From assembly GCF_021916785.1 (NCBI RefSeq), contig NZ_JAKCFC010000009.1, positions 1 through 64,000 on the forward strand: a DNA stretch of 64,000 bases, in the 5' to 3' direction. The notes beneath the pieces were generated by a model. The model was not told where the DNA came from, searched no databases, and saw only the letters and a program-made list of their open reading frames with translations. Made by a program: the position numbers and the translations under genes. Of the stretch, positions 17,647 to 26,269 are shown piece after piece; positions within the stretch are counted from its first letter, which is position 1, and the number at the start of each line of letters is the position of its first letter. The stretch comes from Mycolicibacterium lacusdiani. GTDB taxonomy: Bacteria > Actinomycetota > Actinomycetes > Mycobacteriales > Mycobacteriaceae.

Positions 17647-20600
17647 CCGAGCAGTTCCACCTCTCCCGCTTGCAGGTCATCAACTGGGGCGTGTTCGACG
17701 GCTACCACTCCATCCCGTTCACCGAGGGTGGAGCGCTGATCGCCGGCGCGTCGGGCAGCGGCAAGTCCTCACTGCTGGACGCCATCTCGCTGGGCTTCCT
17801 GCCCTTCAACCGCCGCAACTTCAACGCCTCCGGCGACAACTCGGCCGCCGGGTCCAGCGCAGGCCGCCGCACCGTCGACAAGTACGTCCGCGGCGCATGG
17901 GGCCAGCGCAGCGACAACGGCGTCAGCCGGGTGATGTACCTGCGCGGCGACGGCACCGCCTGGTCCGCCATCGCCGTGACCTATGCGAGCACCACCGGCC
18001 GCACCGTCACCGGCCTGGTCCTGAAGTGGCTGACCGGTGAGAACCGGTCGGACTCGTCGAGCCGGTTCGTCCTGGCCGACGGTGACCGCGACATCGAGGA
18101 CGTGTGCAACCGCTGGGCAGCCGGCCGGTTCGATGCGGGCGTGTTCAAGGTCCGTGGCGAGCGCAGCGACGGGGCAGATTCGGAATGGCGGTTCTCCACC
18201 AAGGTGGAGTCGCAGTATCTCGCGCAGCTCTACGCGACCATCGGCATCCGCGCGTCCGACGCCGCCCAGCAATTGCTCGGAAAGGCCAAGTCGCTCAAGA
18301 GCGTTGGCGGACTCGAACAGTTCGTCCGGGAGTTCATGCTCGACGAGCCCGACAGCCTCGCCAGGCTGCCGGAAGCGCTCAAGCAGATCGACCCGCTGGT
18401 GGAGGCCAGGGAACTGCTGGCCGTCGCGCAACGCAAGCGCAAGATCCTCGGTGACATCGAGATGGTCCAGCAGCGGTATGCCTCCGAATCGTCGGACCTC
18501 GGCATCATCGACCTGGTCGACCAGGCGATGGTCCGGGCATACACCGACCACGAGCGGTTGGCTCGCTGCCCGTCGCAGATCACCTCGCTGGACGCCACCA
18601 TCGACCAGCTCGGCAACGAGTACGAGGACGTCACCCGTCAACTGAACCTGGCCAAGGCCGAGGGCGATTCGCTCAACGCCCAGATCAGCGGGTCCAGTGC
18701 CAGCATCGGGCCGCTGCAGTCACAGGTGGCAGGCGCCGAAGCCCAAGCCGAGGAGGTGTCGCGCCGGCGCGCCGCCTACGAGACGCTGGTGATCGCGCAG
18801 GGCCTCGACGTTCCCGACACCGCCGACGAATTCTGGAATCTGCGTGAGGAACTCGCGACGCAGGCCAACGAGCTGCTCGCGAAACTCGACCGGGGGCGCG
18901 AGGCGTCGACCGACGCGGAGTACGCGCAGAAGTCGGCTCGCCTCGTGCGCGACGAGGCCGCCAAGGAACTCAAGCGCGTCGAGCACGTGGGGTCGGCACT
19001 GCCGGAGTTCGCCACCACGATGCGCGAACACATCTGCGCCGCAATCGGAATCGATCCTGGCGAGCTGCCCTACGTCGCCGAGCTGATGGACCTGCGGCCC
19101 GAGCAGAGCCGGTGGCGCGTCGCCGTCGAGAAGGTGCTCCGCGGCGTGGGGCTGCGGCTACTCGTCCCCGACCGGCACCACGCCGCCGTCCTGCGGTTCG
19201 TCAACGAGACCAACATGGGCGGCCGGCTGCAGCTGCACCACGTGCGCTCGAGTCTCGCAGGCGCCGAACCCGCAGAGGCGCAACCCAATACGTTGGCCGG
19301 CAAGCTGTTCGTGGTCGACCCGACGCACGTCTGCGCGGCGGAGGCCGCCGACGTGGTCGCCGCAGCGGGCGATCACGTGTGCGTCGACACCCCCGACGTC
19401 TTCGCGCGCTTCCGGCGAGCAGTCACCGACGCCGGGCTGTACAAGGACTCCGATCGGCTGGCGATCAAGGACGACCGACGACCGCTGCGGCAGTCCGAGT
19501 ATCTGTTCCAGGGTGACGTCGCCGCGAAGATCGATGCACTGACCGTCGACCTGGCCGCCGCGGAGGAGGCCTACCAGGCCGCTCGGCGCGCAGCCGATGA
19601 CATCGCCGCCGAGCGCCAACGGTGGCGGGACCGGGCCGCCGCGTGCAAGGCCATCTGCGAACAGTTCCCGCAGTGGAACCAGGTGGACGTCGAGACCGCC
19701 GACGGGCACGCCGAACGGCTGCGCGAGCAGTACGAACTCCTGCTGGCCGATCACCCAGACATCGAGGCGCTCAACGCCCGCGCCGACCAGTGCTGGGAGG
19801 AGATCCAGACGCTGATGACCCGCCGCGGCGCGATCCAGACGCGCCGCGACGACCTGGACCGCCGACGGACCAGCCTGCTCGAGTTGCAGGAGCGGTTGGC
19901 GCCGGCCTTCGTGTCCGAGCCGCTCACCGACCTGCTAAATCGGTACGCCGACGACGTGCCGGTGACCCTCGACCTACTCGACCCCGAGCCGCATCGCGAC
20001 GCGGTGTTCACCGCCATCCGTCGCGAGCGCGAACAGCTGCGCGACAGCCGTCGGCGTTCCTACGACGAGCTGGCCCGCATCCTCAACACGTTCGACACGG
20101 CGTTTCCGGACTCGGTGCCCAACGACAGCGACGTCTTCGACGAACGCGTGCACGACTACGTCGCACTGTGCAGGCACATCGACGAGCGCGAGCTGCCGGA
20201 AGCCTACGAGCGGATGATGCGCCTGGTCACCGAGCAGGCCCCCGACGCGATCCTGACGCTGCACCGGGTGGCCGAGCAGGAGACCCGTCGCATCAGCGAC
20301 CAGATCGCCAGGGTCAACACGGGTCTGGGATCGGTCGAGTTCAACCGCGGCACCCGACTGACGTTGCGCGCCAACCCCCGCGCACTCACCGCCGTGTCGG
20401 AGCTGACCGAGATCGTCAAGGCCATCTCGCGGCGCATCGCCGAGGTCGGGCTCGGCGACAAGCAGGCCATCCTGGACCAGTACGCCGACATCCTGCGGTT
20501 GCGCAACCGGCTGGCGTCCACCGCACCCGAGGACAAGGCGTGGACGCGCGACGCCCTGGACGTCCGCAATCGATTCACCTTCGACTGCGCCGAATGGGAC

Positions 20601-21032
20601 ACCGGCACAGAGGAACTGATCCGCACGCACAGCAACGCCGGGGACAACTCGGGCGGCGAGCAGGAGAAGCTGATGGCGTTCTGTCTCGCCGGCGCGCTGA
20701 GCTTCAACCTGGCCAGCCCCGACAGCTCCGACAACCGGCCGGTGTTCGCGCAGCTGATGCTCGACGAGGCGTTCTCGAAGTCGGATCCGCAGTTCGCCCA
20801 GCAGGCGCTACAAGCGTTCCGCAAGTTCGGCTTTCAGCTCGTCATCGTCGCGACCGTGCAGAACGCCACGACCATCCAGCCCTATATCGACAGCGTGGTC
20901 ATGGTGTCCAAGCGGGAGGCGACGGGCCGCAATGCGCGTCCGGTGGCGACCGTCTCCACCAAGACCATCTCGGACTTCACCGCACTCAAGCAGGAGATGA
21001 CCACCTCGGCGCGGATACCGGCCGGGGTCTGA
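17643..21032 (+). CDS. jetC: JetC/MksB-like SMC-type ATPase
   Basis: A 1129-residue SMC/Rad50-like ATPase. Walker A is GASGSGKSS (Gly35 to Ser43, Lys41). The ABC signature NSGGEQEKLMAF is near residue 1000 and Walker B LMLDEAF has Asp1041-Glu1042. Between them lie long coiled coils and a hinge. It is the motor of the JetABC complex, hydrolysing ATP to extrude DNA loops. The length fits JetC (about 1100). The gene ends 101 bases before a convergent WS/DGAT gene. No JetD nuclease (DUF3322/DUF2220) follows, which is unusual for a defence locus. Confidence 0.92.
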   Translation: MTEQFHLSRLQVINWGVFDGYHSIPFTEGGALIAGASGSGKSSLLDAISLGFLPFNRRNFNASGDNSAAGSSAGRRTVDKYVRGAWGQRSDNGVSRVMYLRGDGTAWSAIAVTYASTTGRTVTGLVLKWLTGENRSDSSSRFVLADGDRDIEDVCNRWAAGRFDAGVFKVRGERSDGADSEWRFSTKVESQYLAQLYATIGIRASDAAQQLLGKAKSLKSVGGLEQFVREFMLDEPDSLARLPEALKQIDPLVEARELLAVAQRKRKILGDIEMVQQRYASESSDLGIIDLVDQAMVRAYTDHERLARCPSQITSLDATIDQLGNEYEDVTRQLNLAKAEGDSLNAQISGSSASIGPLQSQVAGAEAQAEEVSRRRAAYETLVIAQGLDVPDTADEFWNLREELATQANELLAKLDRGREASTDAEYAQKSARLVRDEAAKELKRVEHVGSALPEFATTMREHICAAIGIDPGELPYVAELMDLRPEQSRWRVAVEKVLRGVGLRLLVPDRHHAAVLRFVNETNMGGRLQLHHVRSSLAGAEPAEAQPNTLAGKLFVVDPTHVCAAEAADVVAAAGDHVCVDTPDVFARFRRAVTDAGLYKDSDRLAIKDDRRPLRQSEYLFQGDVAAKIDALTVDLAAAEEAYQAARRAADDIAAERQRWRDRAAACKAICEQFPQWNQVDVETADGHAERLREQYELLLADHPDIEALNARADQCWEEIQTLMTRRGAIQTRRDDLDRRRTSLLELQERLAPAFVSEPLTDLLNRYADDVPVTLDLLDPEPHRDAVFTAIRREREQLRDSRRRSYDELARILNTFDTAFPDSVPNDSDVFDERVHDYVALCRHIDERELPEAYERMMRLVTEQAPDAILTLHRVAEQETRRISDQIARVNTGLGSVEFNRGTRLTLRANPRALTAVSELTEIVKAISRRIAEVGLGDKQAILDQYADILRLRNRLASTAPEDKAWTRDALDVRNRFTFDCAEWDTGTEELIRTHSNAGDNSGGEQEKLMAFCLAGALSFNLASPDSSDNRPVFAQLMLDEAFSKSDPQFAQQALQAFRKFGFQLVIVATVQNATTIQPYIDSVVMVSKREATGRNARPVATVSTKTISDFTALKQEMTTSARIPAGV

Positions 21033-21133
21033 GCGGGGCAGGGTAGACCGCGGCAGTGCGTCACGAGGACCATCAACCCTATGTCGAGCCGGCATGACGG
21101 TCGAGACTCGAGTCCATGACCACTCCGGGCGCC

Positions 21134-22531
21134 TCAGGGTATTGCTACCGACGCCGTACCGCCGCGCAAGCTGCCCAGTTCCGCCAATCGCCACACCCCG
21201 TCCTCGATTCCGCGCGTGAGGGCGTCGACGTCGGGAGCGCTGTCGTAGTCGGCGGTGACGCCGAAGTAGAACCGGTCGGCGTAGCTGAGCATCGCGATGC
21301 CGGTGCGTAGGTGAAGGGCGATCGGCGGTACCGGAAGGATCTCCAGCACCTCGCGGCCAAGCATTCGTCGACGCCCGCGCGGACCCGGGACGTTGGTCGC
21401 CAGCGCCGCCACGGAATTCTGCGGGAGACGGGTCAACAGTCGAATCGTCCACGCCGTTAGCGCAAACGGAATGTTGCCCGCTGCGGCGAACACCGCGCTG
21501 CCGCCTTCCCGTTGGCCACTTCCCTTGGCCTCTTCGAGCCGCGCATGGACGATCTCCAGTTGCCTGATCGGATCGGGCTCGTCGACTGGCAGCAACGGCA
21601 GCATCGCGGACACCCGGTTGTCCGCCACGTCGAGGGCGTCAGCCGAGCGCATGGACACCGGAATCAGCGTGCGCAGGGCGTGGGGGCCCGGGACCTCACC
21701 GCGGTCGAGCAACATGGTTCGGTAGCCGCTGGTGATGGCTGCCAACGCGACGTCGTTGAGCGTCACCCCGAAGTCCCTGCACACCCGCCTCATGACGGTC
21801 AGGTCCACCCTGGCTGCGCTATAGCGGCGCATCGTCGCGATGGGACCGTTCAATGATGAATCTGCGGTGGCGTCGAGCACACGGACCGTCAGCTCGACGG
21901 CCCCCACGACCGCGTGTTCGGCCGCGCTGGTGGCGGCGAGCGTCGCACGCCAGATGTCGCCCATCCAGTCGATCGGGTTCAGCCTCGGCCGCAACAAACC
22001 GAGGAGCGAGTCACCCTTGGGTTCCCTGCCCGCGCGGATACTGGTCGCGAACGTGTCACCGGCACCGTCATCACTGAGTTTCGCCAGCATCTCGGCAGTG
22101 GCTATGCCGTCGGCAATGCAGTGGTGAATCTTGACGAGCAGCGCCCACCGGTCGTCGCTGAGCCCTTCGATGGTCCAGCACTCCCACAGTGGTCGGTCGC
22201 GGTCCAGCCGCCGTTCCATGATGCTCGCGACCATCCCGAACAACTCGGCGTCGTCGCCCGGGTTCGGCAGGGCGACGTGATGAAGATGATGCCCGACGTC
22301 GAAGTGTGGATCGTCCACCCAGCCCGGCGCACCCAGGTCGAAGGTGTGGGTGTGCAGTTTCTGGGTGCAACGCGGAATGGCGTGCGCCCGGTCGGCGAGC
22401 GCCGATTCCACCTCGCGGTAGTCGGGCATCGGCCCTGCGAGGATCGACACGCCACCGACGGCCAAACTCACGTGGGGATCCGAATCCTCGGCCTGCAGAA
22501 AACTCGCATCCAGCGTCGAGAGATGTTCCAT
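21134..22531 (-). CDS. wax ester synthase/diacylglycerol acyltransferase (WS/DGAT)
   Basis: A 465-residue bifunctional acyltransferase that makes triacylglycerol or wax esters from acyl-CoA. The active-site motif HHxxxDG is present as HHCIADG. Other family blocks are DASFLQAED near the N-terminus, PLWECWTIEGL, NVPGPRG and a typical C-terminal YADRFYFGVTADYD. Mycobacteria carry many paralogs; several belong to the dormancy response. It lies 123 bases downstream of the gap gene on the same strand and could be co-transcribed. Confidence 0.92.
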   Translation of the reverse strand: MEHLSTLDASFLQAEDSDPHVSLAVGGVSILAGPMPDYREVESALADRAHAIPRCTQKLHTHTFDLGAPGWVDDPHFDVGHHLHHVALPNPGDDAELFGMVASIMERRLDRDRPLWECWTIEGLSDDRWALLVKIHHCIADGIATAEMLAKLSDDGAGDTFATSIRAGREPKGDSLLGLLRPRLNPIDWMGDIWRATLAATSAAEHAVVGAVELTVRVLDATADSSLNGPIATMRRYSAARVDLTVMRRVCRDFGVTLNDVALAAITSGYRTMLLDRGEVPGPHALRTLIPVSMRSADALDVADNRVSAMLPLLPVDEPDPIRQLEIVHARLEEAKGSGQREGGSAVFAAAGNIPFALTAWTIRLLTRLPQNSVAALATNVPGPRGRRRMLGREVLEILPVPPIALHLRTGIAMLSYADRFYFGVTADYDSAPDVDALTRGIEDGVWRLAELGSLRGGTASVAIP

Positions 22532-22654
22532 GCGGTGACTATGCGCGCCGCATACCTCGACGAAGCAGGGCCGCAGGTCCTCGATCCCATAGCCGAAGGT
22601 CGCTCGACGGGCACGTACTGCCCGACGCGAGCCACCGGGGCCCTTGCGTGCGCT

Positions 22655-23671
22655 CTACATCGTCGAAGCGACGAGGCCGACCAGGTCGACGAGGCGGTGA
22701 GAATAACCCCACTCGTTGTCGTACCAACCCACGATCTTCACCATGTCACCGTTGACCTTCGTGAGCCCCGAGTCGAAGATGCACGACGAGGGATCCGTCA
22801 CGACGTCGGAGGACACGATGGGGTCGTCGGTGTAGCTGAGGAAGCCCTTGAGTTCGCCGTGGGCGGCGGTCGCGAACGCGGCATTCACCGCTTCGACCGT
22901 CGCGGGTTCTCGCACCGTCACGGTCAAGTCGGTGGCCGAGCCAGTCGGCACGGGGACACGCAGCGCGTACCCGTCGAGACGGCCCTCGAGTTGGGGCAGC
23001 ACCACGCTGATCGCCCGGGCCGCCCCGGTGGACGTGGGCACGACGTTGATCGCCGCCGCGCGGGCGCGGCGCAGGTCGCGGTGCGGACCATCCTGCAGAT
23101 TCTGGTCCGGCGTGTAAGCGTGAATGGTGGTCATCAGCCCGCGCTCGATGCCGAACACCTCGTCGAGGACCTTTGCCATCGGCGCAAGGCAATTCGTCGT
23201 GCACGACGCGTTGGACACAATGGTCTGCGTGCCGTCGTAGTCGCGATGGTTGACTCCCATGACGACGGTCAGGTCGGCGCCCTTCGACGTGGCGGATACC
23301 ACTACCTTCTTGGCGCCTCCGCGTAGGTGACCCCGGGCGTCGTCGGCGGCGGTATAGCGCCCGGTCGACTCGACGACGACGTCAACGCCCAGATCTCCCC
23401 ACCGGACTGCCGTGGGTCCGTCGGCGATGGACCACGCCTTGATCCGCCGCTCACCCACCACGAGATCGTCGCCGTCGACGGTGACGTCGGACGGTAGACG
23501 CCCGAGGACGGAGTCGTACTTGAGCAGGTGGGCCAGGGTCCTGTTGTCGGTGAGGTCGTTGACGGCCACGATCTCGATGTCGGTGTCACCCGCGACCCGC
23601 TGCACCTCCGCCGCGCGGAAGAAGTTTCGACCGACACGACCGAAGCCGTTCACGCCTACCCGAATCGTCAT
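22655..23671 (-). CDS. gap: glyceraldehyde-3-phosphate dehydrogenase (type I), second copy likely
   Basis: A 338-residue GAPDH. The NAD-binding start is MTIRVGVNGFGRVGRN, with VNDLT at the adenosine-ribose site. The active-site cysteine is in SNASCTTNCLAP, and the catalytic histidine probably lies in the MTTIHAYTPDQN block. The start is set at MTIRV; codons upstream run into the promoter region. It is not next to pgk and tpiA as the glycolytic gap gene of mycobacteria is, so it is probably a second copy belonging to the hypoxia island. It is divergent from ppsA, sharing a 201-bp promoter region. Confidence 0.93.
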   Translation of the reverse strand: MTIRVGVNGFGRVGRNFFRAAEVQRVAGDTDIEIVAVNDLTDNRTLAHLLKYDSVLGRLPSDVTVDGDDLVVGERRIKAWSIADGPTAVRWGDLGVDVVVESTGRYTAADDARGHLRGGAKKVVVSATSKGADLTVVMGVNHRDYDGTQTIVSNASCTTNCLAPMAKVLDEVFGIERGLMTTIHAYTPDQNLQDGPHRDLRRARAAAINVVPTSTGAARAISVVLPQLEGRLDGYALRVPVPTGSATDLTVTVREPATVEAVNAAFATAAHGELKGFLSYTDDPIVSSDVVTDPSSCIFDSGLTKVNGDMVKIVGWYDNEWGYSHRLVDLVGLVASTM

Positions 23672-23751
23672 GGTGTCTCCCCGAAGTCCTTGCCGGGCCA
23701 CGTCGGTGCCCGCGCGCCCTCGAGTGTGGCGTTCGAGGTCGCCAAGCGGCA

Positions 23752-23800
23752 GAGCCAAAGGTCATCGCCCTCTCGTGGGTACTCGGGTGACCTTCGGCCC
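23752..23800. promoter_or_regulatory. DosR-like boxes between gap and ppsA
   Basis: GTGACCTTCGGCCC (23787-23800) matches the DosR core GGGACTWWAGTCCC at 10 of 14 positions, and GGCCC right halves occur in known DosR sites. A weaker match, ATGACCTTTGGCTC on the minus strand, lies at 23752-23765. They are about 35 bp centre to centre in the divergent promoter region. Regulation by a DosR-type protein is inferred from similarity and from the kind of genes on both sides. Confidence 0.4.
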
Positions 23801-23872
23801 TGGTTGCGGGAGGGGCGCAGTGAGAGGTTGGCATGGCGCCGGATCGGTCTGCGCAGGAGGAGAGGACGGTTG

Positions 23873-26269
23873 ATGGATACGTCTCGGTACGTCCGATTCT
23901 TCGAGGACATGGGCATCGACGACGTGGCGCTCGTCGGCGGCAAGAACGCCTCGCTCGGCGAGATGTTCCAGAATCTGTCCGGCAAGGGTGTGCGCGTCCC
24001 GCACGGGTTCGCCATCACCGCTGCCGCGTACCGTCACATGCTCGACGAGGCGGGCGCGTGGGACCGTCTGCACGCCGAACTCGACGCCGTCGACCCAGGC
24101 GATGTCGCCGCGCTGGCGCGCAAGGCGAAGCGTGCCAGGGAAATCGTGTACGGCGCGGGACTCCCCGACGATCTGGCCGCCGCCATCACCGACGGCTACC
24201 GCGCGCTGCAACGGGAGTACGGCGAAGAGGTCAGTCTTGCGGTGCGCAGTTCGGCAACCGCCGAGGACCTTCCGACAGCCAGTTTCGCGGGCCAACAGGA
24301 TTCATATCTCAACATCAAGGGCGAGGCGAGCCTGCTCGACACCTGTCGTCGTTGTTTCGCAAGCCTTTTCACCGACCGTGCCATCCACTACCGGATCGAC
24401 CAGGGCTTCGACCACTTCAAGGTCTCCCTCTCGATCGGTGTCATGAAGATGGTGCGGTCTGACATCGCGTCGTCAGGTGTGATGTTCTCCCTCGACACCG
24501 AATCGGGATTCCGCGACACCGTCTTCATCACCGGCGCCTACGGCCTCGGCGAGAACGTGGTCCAAGGCGCGGTCGATCCGGACGAGTTCTACGTCCACAA
24601 GCCGACGTATCTCGCCGGACGCCGCGCCGTACTGCGGCGCCGCCTCGGCGACAAGGCCGTGAAGATGATCCTCGTCGATGGCGAGACCAAGAACACCACC
24701 AGGAACATCCCCAGTCCGAAGGCCGACCGCGCTCGGTTCTGTCTCACCGATGCCGACGTACTCGAACTGGCCGGCTACGCGTGCTCCATCGAGGCGCACT
24801 ACGGCAGGCCGATGGACATGGAGTGGGCCAAGGACGGTCTCGACGGTCAGCTCTACATCGTCCAGGCCCGGCCTGAGACGGTAGCCTCCCAGCACAGCGT
24901 GACGGCGCTGGAAACCTATGTGCTGGACGGCGAGGGCAAGATCATCACCGAAGGCCGCTCGGTGGGCGAGCGGATTGCCTCGGGCGCCGCCCGGCGGATC
25001 GAGAACCTCACGCAACTAAGCGAATTCAGGCCCGGTGAGGTGCTGGTCGCCGACACCACCACACCCGACTGGGAACCGGTCATGAAGACCGCCGCCGCCA
25101 TCGTCACCAACCGCGGCGGGCGTACCTGCCACGCCTCGATCATCGCACGCGAACTCGGCATTCCCGCCGTCGTGGGCACCGGTGACGCGACCACGCGTGT
25201 GTCCGACGGCGCCGTTGTGACGGTGTCCTGCGCCGAGGGCGATTCCGGCCGGGTATACGAAGGCGCGCTTGATTTTCACGTCGCCCGCACCGAGGTCGGC
25301 GACCTCCCCAGGCCCAAGACGCAGATCATGCTCAACCTCGGCAACCCCGACCTCGCGTTCAAGACCTCGTTCCTACCGAACGACGGCGTGGGACTGGCCC
25401 GCATGGAGTTCATCATCAGCGAGTACATCCGGGTACACCCGCTGGCCCTGCTGCACACGGAGAAGGTCGAGGACCCGGACGCACGCCGGACCATCGATCA
25501 ACTCACCAGGGGCTACGTCGATGGCAGTGCCTTCTTCACCGAGCGACTCTCCGAGGGCATCGGCACGATCGCCGCCGCCTTCTGGCCCAAGCCCGTGGTC
25601 GTCCGGATGTCGGACTTCAAGTCGAACGAGTACGCCAGCCTGATCGGGGGGCAGAGCTTCGAGCCCTTGGAGAGCAACCCGATGATCGGCTTCCGCGGGG
25701 CGTCGCGCTACGCGCATCCCGCCTATGCGGAGGGCTTCGCGTTGGAATGCGCTGCAATGCGTCGAGTTCGCGAGGACATGGGCCTGACCAACGTCATCCT
25801 CATGCTCCCGTTCGTCCGCCGCATCGCCGAAGCCGATCTCGTCCTGCTGACGATGGCCGGACTGGGCCTGAAGAGGGGCGAGAACGGGCTCAAGGTGTTC
25901 GCGATGTGTGAGATCCCGAACAACGTCATCTTGATCGACGAATTCGCCAAGCGCTTCGACGGCTTCTCCATCGGTTCGAACGACCTGACCCAGCTCACGC
26001 TGGGGGTCGACCGGGACAGCGAGATCGTCGCGTTCGACTACGACGAACGCGACGACGGCGTCAAGGAGATGATCCGGATGGCCGTGGAGGGCTGCCGCCG
26101 CAACGGGATTCACTCCGGACTGTGCGGACAGGCCCCGTCGGATCATCCTGACATGGCCGAGTTCCTGGTGCGGCTCGGCATCGACTCGATGAGCCTGAAC
26201 CCCGACACCGTCGTGAAGACCACTCGTCAGATCCTGGAGTTGGAACGCCAGCTCGTCCCCGCGCCATGA
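23873..26269 (+). CDS. ppsA: phosphoenolpyruvate synthase
   Basis: A 798-residue enzyme converting pyruvate, ATP and water to PEP, AMP and phosphate. The N-terminal nucleotide-binding domain begins VALVGGKNASLGEM. The phosphohistidine is His420 in GGRTCHASIIARELG, and the C-terminal PEP/pyruvate barrel contains SIGSNDLTQLTLGVDRDS and GLCGQAPSDHP. These features fit PEP synthase better than pyruvate phosphate dikinase. ATG 23873 is chosen, with AGGAGGAGAGG upstream; a longer open frame is discounted. It is the first gene of a five-gene operon, with its stop overlapping the next ATG by 4 bases. Confidence 0.92.
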   Translation: MDTSRYVRFFEDMGIDDVALVGGKNASLGEMFQNLSGKGVRVPHGFAITAAAYRHMLDEAGAWDRLHAELDAVDPGDVAALARKAKRAREIVYGAGLPDDLAAAITDGYRALQREYGEEVSLAVRSSATAEDLPTASFAGQQDSYLNIKGEASLLDTCRRCFASLFTDRAIHYRIDQGFDHFKVSLSIGVMKMVRSDIASSGVMFSLDTESGFRDTVFITGAYGLGENVVQGAVDPDEFYVHKPTYLAGRRAVLRRRLGDKAVKMILVDGETKNTTRNIPSPKADRARFCLTDADVLELAGYACSIEAHYGRPMDMEWAKDGLDGQLYIVQARPETVASQHSVTALETYVLDGEGKIITEGRSVGERIASGAARRIENLTQLSEFRPGEVLVADTTTPDWEPVMKTAAAIVTNRGGRTCHASIIARELGIPAVVGTGDATTRVSDGAVVTVSCAEGDSGRVYEGALDFHVARTEVGDLPRPKTQIMLNLGNPDLAFKTSFLPNDGVGLARMEFIISEYIRVHPLALLHTEKVEDPDARRTIDQLTRGYVDGSAFFTERLSEGIGTIAAAFWPKPVVVRMSDFKSNEYASLIGGQSFEPLESNPMIGFRGASRYAHPAYAEGFALECAAMRRVREDMGLTNVILMLPFVRRIAEADLVLLTMAGLGLKRGENGLKVFAMCEIPNNVILIDEFAKRFDGFSIGSNDLTQLTLGVDRDSEIVAFDYDERDDGVKEMIRMAVEGCRRNGIHSGLCGQAPSDHPDMAEFLVRLGIDSMSLNPDTVVKTTRQILELERQLVPAP

